A stretch of DNA of 64,000 bases from NCBI GenBank assembly GCA_000331325.2, contig CM003407.1, positions 1,308,501 through 1,372,500 of the forward strand, written 5' to 3'. Below, in pieces: positions 43,393 through 53,493 of the stretch. Source of the DNA: Crithidia fasciculata (Eukaryota > Euglenozoa > Kinetoplastea > Trypanosomatida > Trypanosomatidae). Within the stretch, counting starts at the first letter, position 1, and each line of letters begins with the position of its first letter. The position numbers and the translations under genes were made by a program. A model generated the notes under the pieces. The model was given only the letters and a program-made list of their open reading frames with translations, was not told the DNA's origin and ran no database searches.

Positions 43393-44513
43393 CGCAGCAA
43401 GCTTAGAAACTCGAGCATGGAGCAGCAAACAGCTTATATTATTTATTTTTTGCGTTAGCGGCAACAGGCTCATACAGAGCAGGGCACCGGCATTTCTTCA
43501 CGTCTACCATCTAAGAGTCCTCCGCAGTCAAAACAGAAAGTAAAAGGGAAAAGAAAAAAAGGACATGTGTGAAAACGCTTTCGGGAGCGATTCAAGAAGA
43601 GAAGAAAGAAAGAATGAATCGATCACGCTAACCGGGAAAAATAAGGTTGTTGATGAAAAGACGTTATTCGCCCGGCTCTCAGAAGATGGAGAATTGGAGA
43701 AGAGGTGAACGTAACCGAGGCGCTAAAAAGGGCAGAAAAAAAATGCGTACGAAGGGAAAGACAAAACGCTCAGCTAAGCAAGGCATACACGATCACCAGA
43801 GAACTTACCTAAAGAGAGAGAGGAGCCTCCTAAAACGAATAAATCATTGAGAAAAACGCACTGTAAAGCTCTTTCTACTTCCATACCACGTTGTCGTTGC
43901 TGCTCCGTTTTTTTTTTTTTAGAAAGACCTTCTGTCCTCCGTGCGAGCCATAAAGCTCTTCTCATTCCCTTACCTGAGCATCCTTCATGCTAGTGTGTTT
44001 GAAGGGAAGGGAAGGAATAAAGAAATGGCAAACCCAACGTACGAGCAGAACAACCAACCACTTCCTGCACGTCTGTGCAACAAGCACAGTGCCTTATATA
44101 CGCATGTACACACACTCTTGCAGCAGGGTGCATACCGAGAGAGACCCGGCGAGGGAGAAACAGGAAATGTTTGAGCCCTACTAAAAAAAATCAAGAAAAA
44201 ATTCGAAGTGCGCAAGAGGAAACAACAGCGTGTATTCGTTGATCCTTCTTTTCTTTTCTCTTTACCTTTGTGAATATATATAGAAGCGGATGTGTCCTGC
44301 AGCTCTTCCATTAAGTGTGTTGCACCGTTCTTCAGCCTTTGGCGTCGCAGCTTGCCGTTCGCCGTAAACAACTTGAACTAGAAAGAAAAAAAAAAGGAAC
44401 AAAGGTGCCATCTTCCTCTTTCTCCATATGCATACTTCACACGCAGCGCTGCCCTGCATAGAAGAGATAAAGACCTGCACAAAAGCACTTCCTTCTTCGT
44501 TAATGTCGTCCCC
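43393..44513. other. Intergenic spacer
   Basis: No further gene is supported. It contains A-rich stretches at about 43540-43660 and a T-run near 43910. Confidence 0.5.
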
Positions 44514-44822
44514 TTACTTCTTCTTTTTCTGAAGGTGCTTCGGCACGTACGGCGGCGCTCCGCCCATCTGGATCGTTTCCATCTCTGCCTCCTCAAACAC
44601 GTGAGGGCGGAGGTGCTTCGGCAGCTGGTCGTAAAAGTCAAACACGTTGGCAGTGGCATCGCCGCTCGTGCTCGCAGCTGCAGGAGCAGCAGCACCCGCG
44701 CCAGCAGCACCCGCACCCGCAGCCGCACCCGCAGCCACGTGTGGCTGTCCGCCGTTCTTCGCAATCGCGTAGGTGAAGCGAATCATCGGCGTGTGCAGAG
44801 TGCGCTGGGAGAGGCGAAGCAT
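44514..44822 (-). CDS. KGD4: KGD4/MRPS36-like subunit of 2-oxoglutarate dehydrogenase complex
   Basis: 102 residues. The layout matches KGD4 (once called MRPS36). The N-terminus is basic with HTPMIRF at about residues 10-16 (family HTPLIRFP). A low-complexity Ala/Gly linker follows. The C-terminus has QLPKHLRPHVFEEAEMETIQ then MGGAPP (family LPxKYRRKxxxxEEMEFIQRGGP). In other eukaryotes KGD4 tethers E3 to the E1/E2 core of the 2-oxoglutarate dehydrogenase complex in the mitochondrial matrix. The start is the ATG closest to the conserved motif, and the N-terminus is suitable for import. The tail continues with Pro and Lys (VPKHLQKKKK), longer than animal proteins. The alternative is an uncharacterised mitochondrial protein. 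Confidence 0.75.
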   Translation of the reverse strand: MLRLSQRTLHTPMIRFTYAIAKNGGQPHVAAGAAAGAGAAGAGAAAPAAASTSGDATANVFDFYDQLPKHLRPHVFEEAEMETIQMGGAPPYVPKHLQKKKK

Positions 44823-44880
44823 TTTTCTTCGGTGTTTTGTGTTGTTGTTGTTTTCCCGCGTGGGTAAGGCTAATTGTAAG

Positions 44881-44918
44881 CTGCAAAGAAAAATTGTTTT
44901 GTATCTTTAATCCTAAAG
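44881..44918 (-). promoter_or_regulatory. Predicted trans-splice acceptor of the KGD4-like gene
   Basis: The minus strand reads CAATTTTTCTTTGCAG with the AG at 44882-44881, about 59 nt before the ATG. A second, slightly earlier pyrimidine/AG pair (CCCTTTCTTTAG) lies near 44913. Confidence 0.5.
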
Positions 44919-45483
44919 AAAGGGATTTGGAGAAGTACCTAAGACCTGTAGAACACTCCAGCAGTCAAAGAGGGAGGCGCAGTGAGTGTGCGTTTTTTTT
45001 TGTTGTTGTTGTTGTTCAAAGAGGCGCACAAGCAAGAAAAAGAGAAGAATGAGAAAGTCTTCAAGAATGCGCAATCACAGCACAGTAATTTTCAAGATGA
45101 TAATGCGCATATAGAAGAATAAGTGTTTAGAAGCACTCTTTCAACACTCTACAACGCGTATCTCACAACCTCGAGTAGGTGTGCGAAGCGCTGCTCGCTG
45201 GCGTTGGACCTGCAGAGCGCGAGGAAGTCACACGCCTCGTCACACAGAGCCTGCCTCTTCTCTCCTACACCCAATTCTGCACTTGTTGTTTTACGTGCAA
45301 GAAAGCACGCGGAAGCGCCTCAGCAGCTTTGTACAATATAATATTGTTTTATTGCCACACCAGTGACAGCTTATAGGGACACGTTCTTATTATTATTTTT
45401 TTTTTTAGTGTGAAGATTGCGGAAAGCAGCTCGGCAAATTGCTGCCTCCCTCGTTTCTCCTATTCTCTCTCTACCAGACCTTT
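44919..45483. other. Intergenic spacer
   Basis: No gene is supported. It is the likely 3' UTR of the neighbouring unrecognised gene and the spacer before KGD4. Confidence 0.45.
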
Positions 45484-47805
45484 CTAGGCATGCGTACCAA
45501 TGCGAGGCGTCACGTCGATCTGTGCGTAGGCCACATACGACGAGGACAGCGGGTCCACGTCAATCACACCGGCACGCACATGAGTTGTGTTGCCGGTAGC
45601 AAGGCCTTTCTGCATTACTGTCGCGGTCAGTGCACCGAGGCAGTCTGTCGTCATGCGCGACGTGCAGGTGTACAGCAGAACACGCACGCCGTGCGATGGT
45701 GGCACGACGCCCAGCGCTTCCTCCACCTTCGCCAGCACCACTGCGATGGCCGTGTTGGCATCAACAGAAACGAGCAACTGCCGAGGAGAGTGACCTTCCT
45801 TGCAGGAAGCTGGCGGTGCACGACACACCTCAACACTGCTGCAAGGGGCGTTCTTGGAAGCCTCGGTGAGCAGCAACCGCAGCGCCGCATCAAGAACACG
45901 TTGACCGGCAAATGCACCAAGATCTTCTTTAACAGCTTCAAGGGGTATCGCAGACGGACTTGTTGGAGAAGTAAGAAAGAGAGTGGCCGAGGAGTCAATC
46001 TGACGAGCAGCAACAGCGGCCGTATCGTGGGTAGCATCGCTATCACTTGACAAGCACTTCTCTTCCGCTGCGCCCAGCAGTACCGACAGCAGAGCAGAGC
46101 AGCAAAGGTCGAGAGCCTCAGGGTGGCGCCAGAAGGTCGGCACGGTTAAAAGAGAAGGTGTTGCACCAGCTGCTGCACGCCCACGCACCGCGTGACTCTC
46201 CGCCGAGCTCACGGTAAGCCACGAGAAGGGCAAGGCAGAGAGAGCGGCGTGGTAGGGAGGGAGACGTGCTGCCAGCTCGCGACCCAACGGCTCGCACCAG
46301 CACCGCACCAGCAGCGACGGAGAAGACAGTGGCCGTGTGTTCCCCGCTCCCTCTAATACTCCGCGACTCGTGTGTAATTGAAGGTCCTCAGCTGGCAGGT
46401 GACGGTGCAAATGTGGATACAGCACGTCCACCACTACGTCACCCGCGGCAGCCGCCCCTCCTTGCCGCGCCTCCGCTCCCTCCTCCCCTCCGCTGCAGAT
46501 ACAGAGAAGAACCTTGATGTCCGTCAGCAACGGCGCAGCCGCCGTCACCACCGCAACGAGCTGCTGCTCCTCCATCGACAGCATATCCGCAGGGTGGGCG
46601 GGGCCACACAAGGGGTTCTGCATGCCGAGCACGTCGGTGTTGCGCTCCACCACGACAGCCACCTGCAGCGACGCTCGTGACGCCTTGCTGCTGCTGCTGC
46701 TGCTGCTGCCGTTAGACGTCGGCTGGGAAATGAAGACGCCACGGAGGCGTGCCTGCATCGAGCTGGGCAGTTGGGCAGCCCACCGCTCTAGGAAGGGGAC
46801 GAGGCGCTGCTGCTCTAGCGTCTCAAGTAAGCAGGGACCACCAGCCTCCCCTACACTACCACTGTGCGCGAAAGAAGCAGCATTGAACGCGCCACTGGCA
46901 GAGTCACTCAAACGAAATGGGTTGCTCTCCACACTTCCTTCGCGAATGAGTTCGATTGCGGGGCAGTTAGCTGTCTCCTCACCATGCGTGCGGTGCGCAG
47001 ACGTGTCCAGAAAAGTAGCGGCTACCGCATCCTTCGAGCCGCGTACACTGGGTTGCTGCCACCGCGTTCGGAAAGTCAGCTGCAGCGCCTGTAGCTGATT
47101 AAAAAAGACCGGAACTGTCAATGGCTCCACAAAAGATATGCAACGCGTTGCGTGTGCTGGCGAGGGCGAGGGAGCCGCAGGCGACGCTGCATCTGCCGCC
47201 TCGTGACGTCCATTGTGTCGAGTGCGCATTTCTTTCGCAGCGAACAACGCGGCCGACCAGCAGTTCCGCACCTCATCGAGCAGCGAGGCCCGCCACGCCT
47301 TCTGCTTCGCCGCGCTACTCTGCTGCCGCACCTGCAGCGCCATCCATGGACACCGTGTGCACGTCTGCGCACTGGCCCGCTGGCACGGAAGAGTAGGGAG
47401 CGCTTCCGTGGTGCTTATACTCGATGAGATGCGGCGACCGTCGCGCATAACGACGGTGTACTGATCGGGCGAGGGCAGCTGACGCGCCGCGCGAACCCAC
47501 GCCACGACGGACTGCCTGGTGCGGAGAACGGTGCCAGGCGTGATACCAGGCAGCGTCATGCGGTGCCGCACATGCGAGGAGGACGATGAAGGTGTCTGAT
47601 GACCGCGACTGCTGCGCGTCGTGACCAACACACACGAGCACCCTGATGGCTCCATTGCCTCTGCGATGATGTACGCGCTGGACTTGCCTGACGTGCTCGG
47701 CGCGGTGCGCCGGCGAGACGTGGTGTGCGTCGCAGAAGACCCCGCAGCAGCTGCTGCTGCTGCTCCGCTGCGCAAAAGCTGTTGTCTCACCCACTCCAGC
47801 CGCAT
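45484..47805 (-). CDS. Hypothetical protein, function unknown
   Basis: 773 residues from the first in-frame ATG at 47805 (MRLEWVRQQLLRSG then an Ala run). The frame is open for another 26 codons with only a GTG start and an upstream stop, so 47805 is the better start, and a CTTCTGCAG acceptor-like site lies about 115 nt upstream. No domain is recognised. Visible blocks: MTLPGITPGTVLRTRQSVVA near residue 85, a Ser run near 400, VLYPHLHRHLPAEDLQLHTS, and a C-terminal block GVRVLLYTCTSRMTTDCLGA ending YVAYAQIDVTPRIG. Cys and His are scattered without a zinc pattern. No signal peptide or clear membrane segment. GC-rich codons support a real gene. Confidence 0.75.
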   Translation of the reverse strand: MRLEWVRQQLLRSGAAAAAAAGSSATHTTSRRRTAPSTSGKSSAYIIAEAMEPSGCSCVLVTTRSSRGHQTPSSSSSHVRHRMTLPGITPGTVLRTRQSVVAWVRAARQLPSPDQYTVVMRDGRRISSSISTTEALPTLPCQRASAQTCTRCPWMALQVRQQSSAAKQKAWRASLLDEVRNCWSAALFAAKEMRTRHNGRHEAADAASPAAPSPSPAHATRCISFVEPLTVPVFFNQLQALQLTFRTRWQQPSVRGSKDAVAATFLDTSAHRTHGEETANCPAIELIREGSVESNPFRLSDSASGAFNAASFAHSGSVGEAGGPCLLETLEQQRLVPFLERWAAQLPSSMQARLRGVFISQPTSNGSSSSSSSKASRASLQVAVVVERNTDVLGMQNPLCGPAHPADMLSMEEQQLVAVVTAAAPLLTDIKVLLCICSGGEEGAEARQGGAAAAGDVVVDVLYPHLHRHLPAEDLQLHTSRGVLEGAGNTRPLSSPSLLVRCWCEPLGRELAARLPPYHAALSALPFSWLTVSSAESHAVRGRAAAGATPSLLTVPTFWRHPEALDLCCSALLSVLLGAAEEKCLSSDSDATHDTAAVAARQIDSSATLFLTSPTSPSAIPLEAVKEDLGAFAGQRVLDAALRLLLTEASKNAPCSSVEVCRAPPASCKEGHSPRQLLVSVDANTAIAVVLAKVEEALGVVPPSHGVRVLLYTCTSRMTTDCLGALTATVMQKGLATGNTTHVRAGVIDVDPLSSSYVAYAQIDVTPRIGTHA

Positions 47806-48569
47806 CTCAAACGCCACTATGTCATCGACGTCTTTGTCTGCACCGTCTTGCGGTTTGTCCTCTACCCGAAGTGCTCTCCTCACTCGCTACTCGAACACAA
47901 AGCAAAGCCGCGGCACACTGCAGAAGATGTAGATCAAAATTAGAATGGCTTTTGTGCGTGGGTGTGTTTGTGTGTGTGTTACTACATATTTTATGTAGAA
48001 AGGCGGCGGAAGAAAAGCAAAGGTGAACAGCTAGGTGACGACAAACGGAGGCACGTGACTTTTTTTTTTATTTGCAAAGTAAATCACTAAAAGCAAAAGC
48101 GCTTGACGTCGCGCTTTTCTCTTTCTCATCAGAGACTGCCAACGTCTGACAATATATTCTGCGGAAAAAAAACTTTTGTTTTTTGTGGCGGATAGCGAAC
48201 GTAAAGAGAAGCAGGCGCGCAGCTGTAGAGTGCGGAACAACACGCAAGTGCTTCCGAGCAGCTGCCTCTACTTGGACGGCGCACTCACGTCTCTCCTCGC
48301 TGACTGGCCAACAAATAAAAGTGCTGCGCGCTTCTCATTGCATTGCATGGCGTGTCGTGACGCCTTCGACGCAACAGAGCCTATAAGTTTATTTATTACC
48401 TTTCTTCGTTCACTCTATCTCATAGAAGTATCATCTATGCATGTACAAGTCAGGAGATCTAAATGGCGCAAATCAAGACGACTAGTGCTGGCATCTGCAC
48501 ACCAGCTTTTTTCCTTTTAGCTGACGCTCCGTATTTCAAAGCAAAAAAGGCAAAGCTTACGTGTCTATT
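47806..48569. other. Intergenic spacer
   Basis: No gene is supported. It holds the 5' leader of the gene to the left and the 3' flank of the FAM161-like gene. Confidence 0.5.
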
Positions 48570-51500
48570 CTAATCACTGTCCGAGGAGTTCTCAAAGCTG
48601 TCGTCGCTGTACTCGGCGTCCTTCTTTGCCGCCACCGGCTTCAGCACCGGCGCAGAAGTCAACGACGGCACCGAGAGCGAGGCACTGCGCACAGGAGCAC
48701 TTGCGGGCTTCTTCGGCTTGCTGGTGCTGCTCCGGCTGCTGTCTGAACTGTTAGAGCTGCTCCCGCTGCCGCTATCCGTGTCGGAGTCGCTCGAGCTGCT
48801 GCTACGGTCGCTGCTGCTACTGGAGCTGTGGCTGCCCGCTCTCTTCTTCTCCCTCTTCGTCTTACTCGCCTCCTCAGCACCGGCTTTCGCAGCAGGCTCA
48901 GTGGTCTCGTCTGGTGCGGCGGCGGCAGCCTCCGTGCTGTCTCCCGCTGCTCCATCACCCTCAGCCTCAGCAGCGGCAGGATCGCCGCCACCCACAGCAG
49001 AGGCGGCAAGGATCGTCTTGATTGTAGCCCCATCCAGCCCGGTATCCTTGAGGGACTGAAGAATGCTCTGCTCTGCTGCCGCACGCGCCTTAGACTCCTC
49101 CTGCAGGTGCACCGGCTCCGCAAACACCGGCGGCATTTCTGCCACGCGTTGCTTCATCTCGTTCAACCGCGCCTCGGCTGCCTTCTCACTCTCATGCATC
49201 GCAGCACGCAGCGCCTTCACCTTGGCCCGAATGGCGACTTCGTGCTCGGCGTGGTGGTCGACCAGGTAGCCAGAGAGCCGCTGCCGCACCTCGCGCTGGC
49301 GCTGCGCCACGGCCTTCCAATACTGCTCATCCACCTCCGCTGTTTTGTTCTGCTCCTCCGACTGCTTGACATACGTCGAGTAGATGGCTTCAGTGCGGAG
49401 GGCGTGGGCACGGGTGCCGCGAGGGGCGGTGGTGTGGTGGCCGCGCTGGGGTGAGCGCGTGACGCTGCCGGATGGCGGAGATGCGCTTCGTTGCTGCTGT
49501 TGCTGCTGCTCATTCTTCTCCGCAGTGAGAGATGATGGAGCGCCGGCTGTCGACCGCGTCCGTCGCTGACGCTGCTGCGACGGCGGTGGCAGGGCGGAGA
49601 CGCTGCGTGTTGGACGGCGTCCCACCACCTTCTCCGCCCGCGCACTTGGTGTGATGTCAAATGGTTTTGGTGTTGTCGTCGGCTGCGCCTTCTTCTTCTC
49701 GGCCAGCTCCGTCGTGTTCTTTGCCCAGAGCGCAGCAAAGTTCGGAACGCCTGGCTTGACGTTCGGCTTGAAGGTCAGCTGGGGGTTGTAGCGACGCCAC
49801 GTAGCCTCCTTTTCATCCAGCACCGTCGTCGATGGGCGAGCCACGGATGGCGCTGTGGAAACAGCAGCAGCAGCAGCAGCAGCAACAGCAGGCACTGCAC
49901 TCTGCACTGCTGCACCTGCGTCTGCTCCTCCACTCGCGGTAAGAACTGTGGCTGCTGCGGTGACAGCGGTCACTGCGCCGGCAGTCCCTGGCGGAGGCGG
50001 AGGAAAGGACGGTGGAACCGCAACACCGAGGGATGACGATGCAGGACCCTGCTGAGCGGGTGGAGGTAGAGCGGATGGGGCAGGCGGAGAGGCCGCACCG
50101 CCCAGAGCCGCCGGCGGTGGTGGTAGAGGCACGGCTGCTGCAGCAGCAGGTGGTGCTGGAGGCACGGGTGGCATGGCCGAGGCGGGGGACACCACAGACG
50201 AGGGCATAACCGACAGCAGCGGAGACGGTGATGACGGGGGCGGCAGCGGCGGCGGCGCAGCAGAAAGTGGGGGAATCGCAGGTGCAGGCAGAGCGGCCGC
50301 AGCACTGCCCGGTGGCGGGGTGCTCGTCGTCGACGTGCTGAGAAGGGAGAGAGAGTGGTGCGGAGCGGGGGAGGTTGTGCCGACTGTCGCGGCCTCTCCT
50401 GGTGGTGCGAGCGGCAGCGGGACAGACGCGGGAGGAGGGAGCGGTGGTGGCGGTGCCAAGGGGCCGGCAGCTGCGGCAGAGGCGGGTACCTGCGCTGCTG
50501 CTGCTGGTGGCGGTGGAGGTGGCACAGCTGCGAGTGGAGCTGCAGGGACAGCTGTTACAGGGAGGGAAGAGAGCGGAAGCGGGGCGGGCAGGGGAACGGC
50601 TGCGGTGCTAGGAGGCACAGGCACTGCGACAGACGCCGACGCCGCCACAGGATGGATCGCCTGTCCCACACCGAAGCACGGTGCGCCGCCACCGCCACCA
50701 CCACCCGCTCCTCCGGATGCCATCAAGAGAGCCGCGTTATTACTACCGATATTCGCGGCCGTCGCGTCAAAGCAACGCCCCGGTGTTGGGCTGGTGAGCA
50801 GCGGCAGCACCTTCCGCACCTCCTCGTCCACCTCCATCTTCCGCGCCGCGGCACGGTACTTGATGCGCTCCTTGCGGACACGCTCGTGGTCGCTCAAGGC
50901 GGGCCACAGCCGCATCTGCACCTCCAGCGGCACCTCGTTCACCTGCGAAGCTGAGACGCCGCCGTCGGCTCGTGCACCCGCGCTCTGCGCTCGTCGCCGC
51001 AACTCATTCCGCGGAACAGGCTTCCCATCCGGGCCGTAGACGACGCCCATCAGCTCCTCGCGAGTGTGCCGCAGGCTCTGCGCCGATACCCGCACATACG
51101 CAGCTTCCTCCTGCGCCTGCCGGGCCCGCTCCCGCGCCATGAGCTCGATGGCGGCCTTCCGCTGACACCACTCCTCGACCATCAGCTCGTACTTGTTCAT
51201 GAAGGTGGACGGCGGGACGGGCTTGGCCTTCAAGGGGTGGCGGCGGTGCGCCTCGGCGGCGGCCTCGCGTGCGCGCCGGTCCTCCTCGGCGCGCTGCTCG
51301 CGAATGCGCGGCGGCTTTACCAGTTCCCGCGCCTGAAAGGTGAAGGGCTCGACGTGTCGCATGCGTGACTCCCGCCGCTCCTTGTAGCCCTGCACGTCGC
51401 CGACGGAGTTGAAGTACTGGCTCATTGACGTGCGAGCGACCGCCTCGTACTTTTTCCGCAGCGTCTCGAGCTCCTTCAAGCGGTCCTGGTAGGACCACTG

Positions 51501-51740
51501 TGTGCGGCTGGCTTTTCCACCCGGCGCTGCAGTGTTCTCTGGAGTGCCTGCAGCTGGCGAGGCAGCCACGTTCGCCTCCTGCGCGCTTAATTCGCGGACG
51601 CAGCGATACTGTGCGAGTGCCGGGGTACCGCTAGCCAATGCTGTGCAAGAGTCCCCGAGTGCCGTGTGGCCCAGCAGCTGCTCCAGGCGGTGCTGCTCCT
51701 CGCGCAGCTGCTGCAGCTGCCCCATCATGGACTCTTCCAT
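48570..51740 (-). CDS. FAM161-like centriole/cilium protein with long proline-rich insert
   Basis: 1056 residues from the ATG at 51740. The N-terminus is coiled coil. Residues about 130-215 (EPFTFQARELVKPPRIREQR ... LKAKPVPPSTFMNKYELMVE) resemble the FAM161/UPF0564 block (PFxFxxREexK ... FKAKPVPxSV). A second block at about 665-710 (LTFKPNVKPGVPNFAALWAK ... TTTPKPFDI) resembles the downstream FAM161 block (PDFxxLxxKFQ ... TVPKPF). Between them lie roughly 300 residues of Ala/Pro repeats with polyproline stretches, which is unusual for the family. The C-terminal third has another helical region, then a Ser/Asp-rich tail. FAM161 proteins sit at centrioles and cilia and bind microtubules. A basal-body or flagellum location would fit and is inference. 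Confidence 0.75.
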   Translation of the reverse strand: MEESMMGQLQQLREEQHRLEQLLGHTALGDSCTALASGTPALAQYRCVRELSAQEANVAASPAAGTPENTAAPGGKASRTQWSYQDRLKELETLRKKYEAVARTSMSQYFNSVGDVQGYKERRESRMRHVEPFTFQARELVKPPRIREQRAEEDRRAREAAAEAHRRHPLKAKPVPPSTFMNKYELMVEEWCQRKAAIELMARERARQAQEEAAYVRVSAQSLRHTREELMGVVYGPDGKPVPRNELRRRAQSAGARADGGVSASQVNEVPLEVQMRLWPALSDHERVRKERIKYRAAARKMEVDEEVRKVLPLLTSPTPGRCFDATAANIGSNNAALLMASGGAGGGGGGGAPCFGVGQAIHPVAASASVAVPVPPSTAAVPLPAPLPLSSLPVTAVPAAPLAAVPPPPPPAAAAQVPASAAAAGPLAPPPPLPPPASVPLPLAPPGEAATVGTTSPAPHHSLSLLSTSTTSTPPPGSAAAALPAPAIPPLSAAPPPLPPPSSPSPLLSVMPSSVVSPASAMPPVPPAPPAAAAAVPLPPPPAALGGAASPPAPSALPPPAQQGPASSSLGVAVPPSFPPPPPGTAGAVTAVTAAATVLTASGGADAGAAVQSAVPAVAAAAAAAVSTAPSVARPSTTVLDEKEATWRRYNPQLTFKPNVKPGVPNFAALWAKNTTELAEKKKAQPTTTPKPFDITPSARAEKVVGRRPTRSVSALPPPSQQRQRRTRSTAGAPSSLTAEKNEQQQQQQRSASPPSGSVTRSPQRGHHTTAPRGTRAHALRTEAIYSTYVKQSEEQNKTAEVDEQYWKAVAQRQREVRQRLSGYLVDHHAEHEVAIRAKVKALRAAMHESEKAAEARLNEMKQRVAEMPPVFAEPVHLQEESKARAAAEQSILQSLKDTGLDGATIKTILAASAVGGGDPAAAEAEGDGAAGDSTEAAAAAPDETTEPAAKAGAEEASKTKREKKRAGSHSSSSSSDRSSSSSDSDTDSGSGSSSNSSDSSRSSTSKPKKPASAPVRSASLSVPSLTSAPVLKPVAAKKDAEYSDDSFENSSDSD

Positions 51741-52701
51741 TGTTTGTTTGTTTGTTGCTGGCTGTTGTAGTTGTACGACGCCGGTGTTTACTTTCTAGAG
51801 CAGATCTGAAAAGGCAAGAGTCGGCTCCTGCGTTTCTCTCTGCAGAGCACGACGTACGTTAGTCGTTGTGGTGTGGGAAGCGAACCAATCCTAAGTTCTA
51901 TAAGTCTTAAAGGAATACTGCCTATTGCCTCGACCACGCGTATCTATATCTCTCTCTATGTGTGTGTGCAGTTGCTTGTGAGTGTGTATGTGTGCGGGTG
52001 CGAACGGATGCTTCCGAGTTGCGCCGCGCACAAGAACTAAAATATGTGTGCTTTATCTTCTTTTCTTCTCTTAGCAGGTTTAAGATGGTATGTGCAGGAG
52101 TTGCGAGTAGCCGTTTGCCCTCTCCTACTGCAACACGATAATGAAAAAAAAAATGAATAATGGAAAAAAATGAGAGAGAGAGAGAGAGAGAGAAGGGGTA
52201 GAGTGATGATAGGTAATGAGATACGATGCATTCGAGACAGCTAGCGGCGTTGTAAGACGCTGTAGATCCTGCTGCATGAAAATACTCGTCAGCTTCGCTT
52301 AAAACGTAAAAAATGAGAGAAGGAATATAAATAACTTTCACATTGTCGTTTGGTGACCATGCCGTCATACGCAAGGGCACAATGCCGCGAATGCTGCTCC
52401 TATAGAAGTAGCAATCCTTCTCACGCCACTGACGACAGTGCTGCCTCCGCATGTTTTGTTTTGTTTCCCTTCTCCCTCTTTTCTTCTCCTGCCGTGTCGG
52501 AGGGTAGTGATAATCTGGCGAAAGCGAGCGCCTCGCAAGTGCCAAGCTGAAAAAAAAAAACCTTCTAGACACGAAAAAGAAAAGCGCAGTTGTTGTTGTA
52601 TTTTTTTTAATAAAGAAAAAGAAAACCTCACGAAGCACCTCCTTCTCTCTCCAGTTCAAGCGAGGTGCACACAAACATGAAGTGGAAATGCTGCCCTGTG
52701 T
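51741..52701. other. Intergenic spacer
   Basis: No gene is supported. It is the splice region of the FAM161-like gene and the 3' flank of the membrane-protein gene. A (GA)n array lies within it. Confidence 0.5.
52172..52193. repeat. (GA)n microsatellite
   Basis: About 11 uninterrupted GA units on the + strand. Confidence 0.9.
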
Positions 52702-53493
52702 CTACTCCACCACGATGCGAATTTCCACCTCGCGGCGGCACCGCACTCCACTGAAGACCACCATGCCAGAGCCGACGAGATGCGCCAGCATCCCACCGAC
52801 AGCGAGAGCCAGCACAAGCGCCCACGCCTCCGTCGTCAGCGAGGGGCCACGCTGAACCGCAAAGAAGAGAAGCAGAGGGCTGGTGGAACAAGCAGCGCCG
52901 ATCACCATGCAGGCCGCACCTGCGATGTGGTCCACGTAAAACGACACGCTGTGGTAGGCGTACCAGCACAGCAACGAACAAAGGCACCCGCCCAGGAGGA
53001 TGAGCAGGTCGGGGAAGATGCAGTAGCAGGGGACGAGGGCAGCAACGAGACCCTGCGGCGGGATAATTGTTGTTTTTGCGTTGCCAACGGCGCTGCTGAC
53101 GCGCTGCCCTAAAAGAATTCGAGGGAACTCCGATTCAACGACTTTTTCCTGCGCAGCAGCATCGGAACCCAGCACCGCATCCGCCATAAAAGCACCGATG
53201 CCCAGCGCCGCGGTGCAGACAGTCAGCGAGGTGCTGAGTAGAAACTGCTGACTCACCCGTTGACTCATCTCTCGCAGCTGCCGTGTGAAAGCGGTCCAGC
53301 AAACGCCAGTGACTAACACAGAGAGTCCCCACGCCAGCAGCACAAGCAACTCACTTTGTAAGGCAACCGTCCTCTTGCTGCACCACGCCTCGCTCAAAGT
53401 GGTGCTGCCAACCGTGAAAACTGCGCCAAGCACCGCCACAGCGCTGCCCACGACATCCCAGCTCGTCACGTACTCCCCGTCTCGCCACCACAC
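52702..53493 (-). CDS. Continuation of the same multi-pass membrane protein in another frame
   Basis: The frame is 263 codons long and has no ATG near its start; it begins with GTG in the overlap with the preceding frame. It encodes YVTSWDVVGSAVAVLGAVF, further hydrophobic segments (LLVLLAWGLSVLVTGVCW, FLLSTSLTVCTAALGIGAF, FPDLLILLGGCLCSLLCWY, SVSFYVDHIAGAACMVIGA, WALVLALAVGGMLAHLVG) and a short charged tail. It lacks a start of its own, overlaps the previous frame by 28 nt, and completes its membrane topology. The change of frame would join LTETV to WWRDGEY if a TG unit in the local GTGTGTGG were absent. The cause may be a real dinucleotide indel, a base-calling error or, less likely, recoding. 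Confidence 0.75.
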   Translation of the reverse strand: MWWRDGEYVTSWDVVGSAVAVLGAVFTVGSTTLSEAWCSKRTVALQSELLVLLAWGLSVLVTGVCWTAFTRQLREMSQRVSQQFLLSTSLTVCTAALGIGAFMADAVLGSDAAAQEKVVESEFPRILLGQRVSSAVGNAKTTIIPPQGLVAALVPCYCIFPDLLILLGGCLCSLLCWYAYHSVSFYVDHIAGAACMVIGAACSTSPLLLFFAVQRGPSLTTEAWALVLALAVGGMLAHLVGSGMVVFSGVRCRREVEIRIVVE

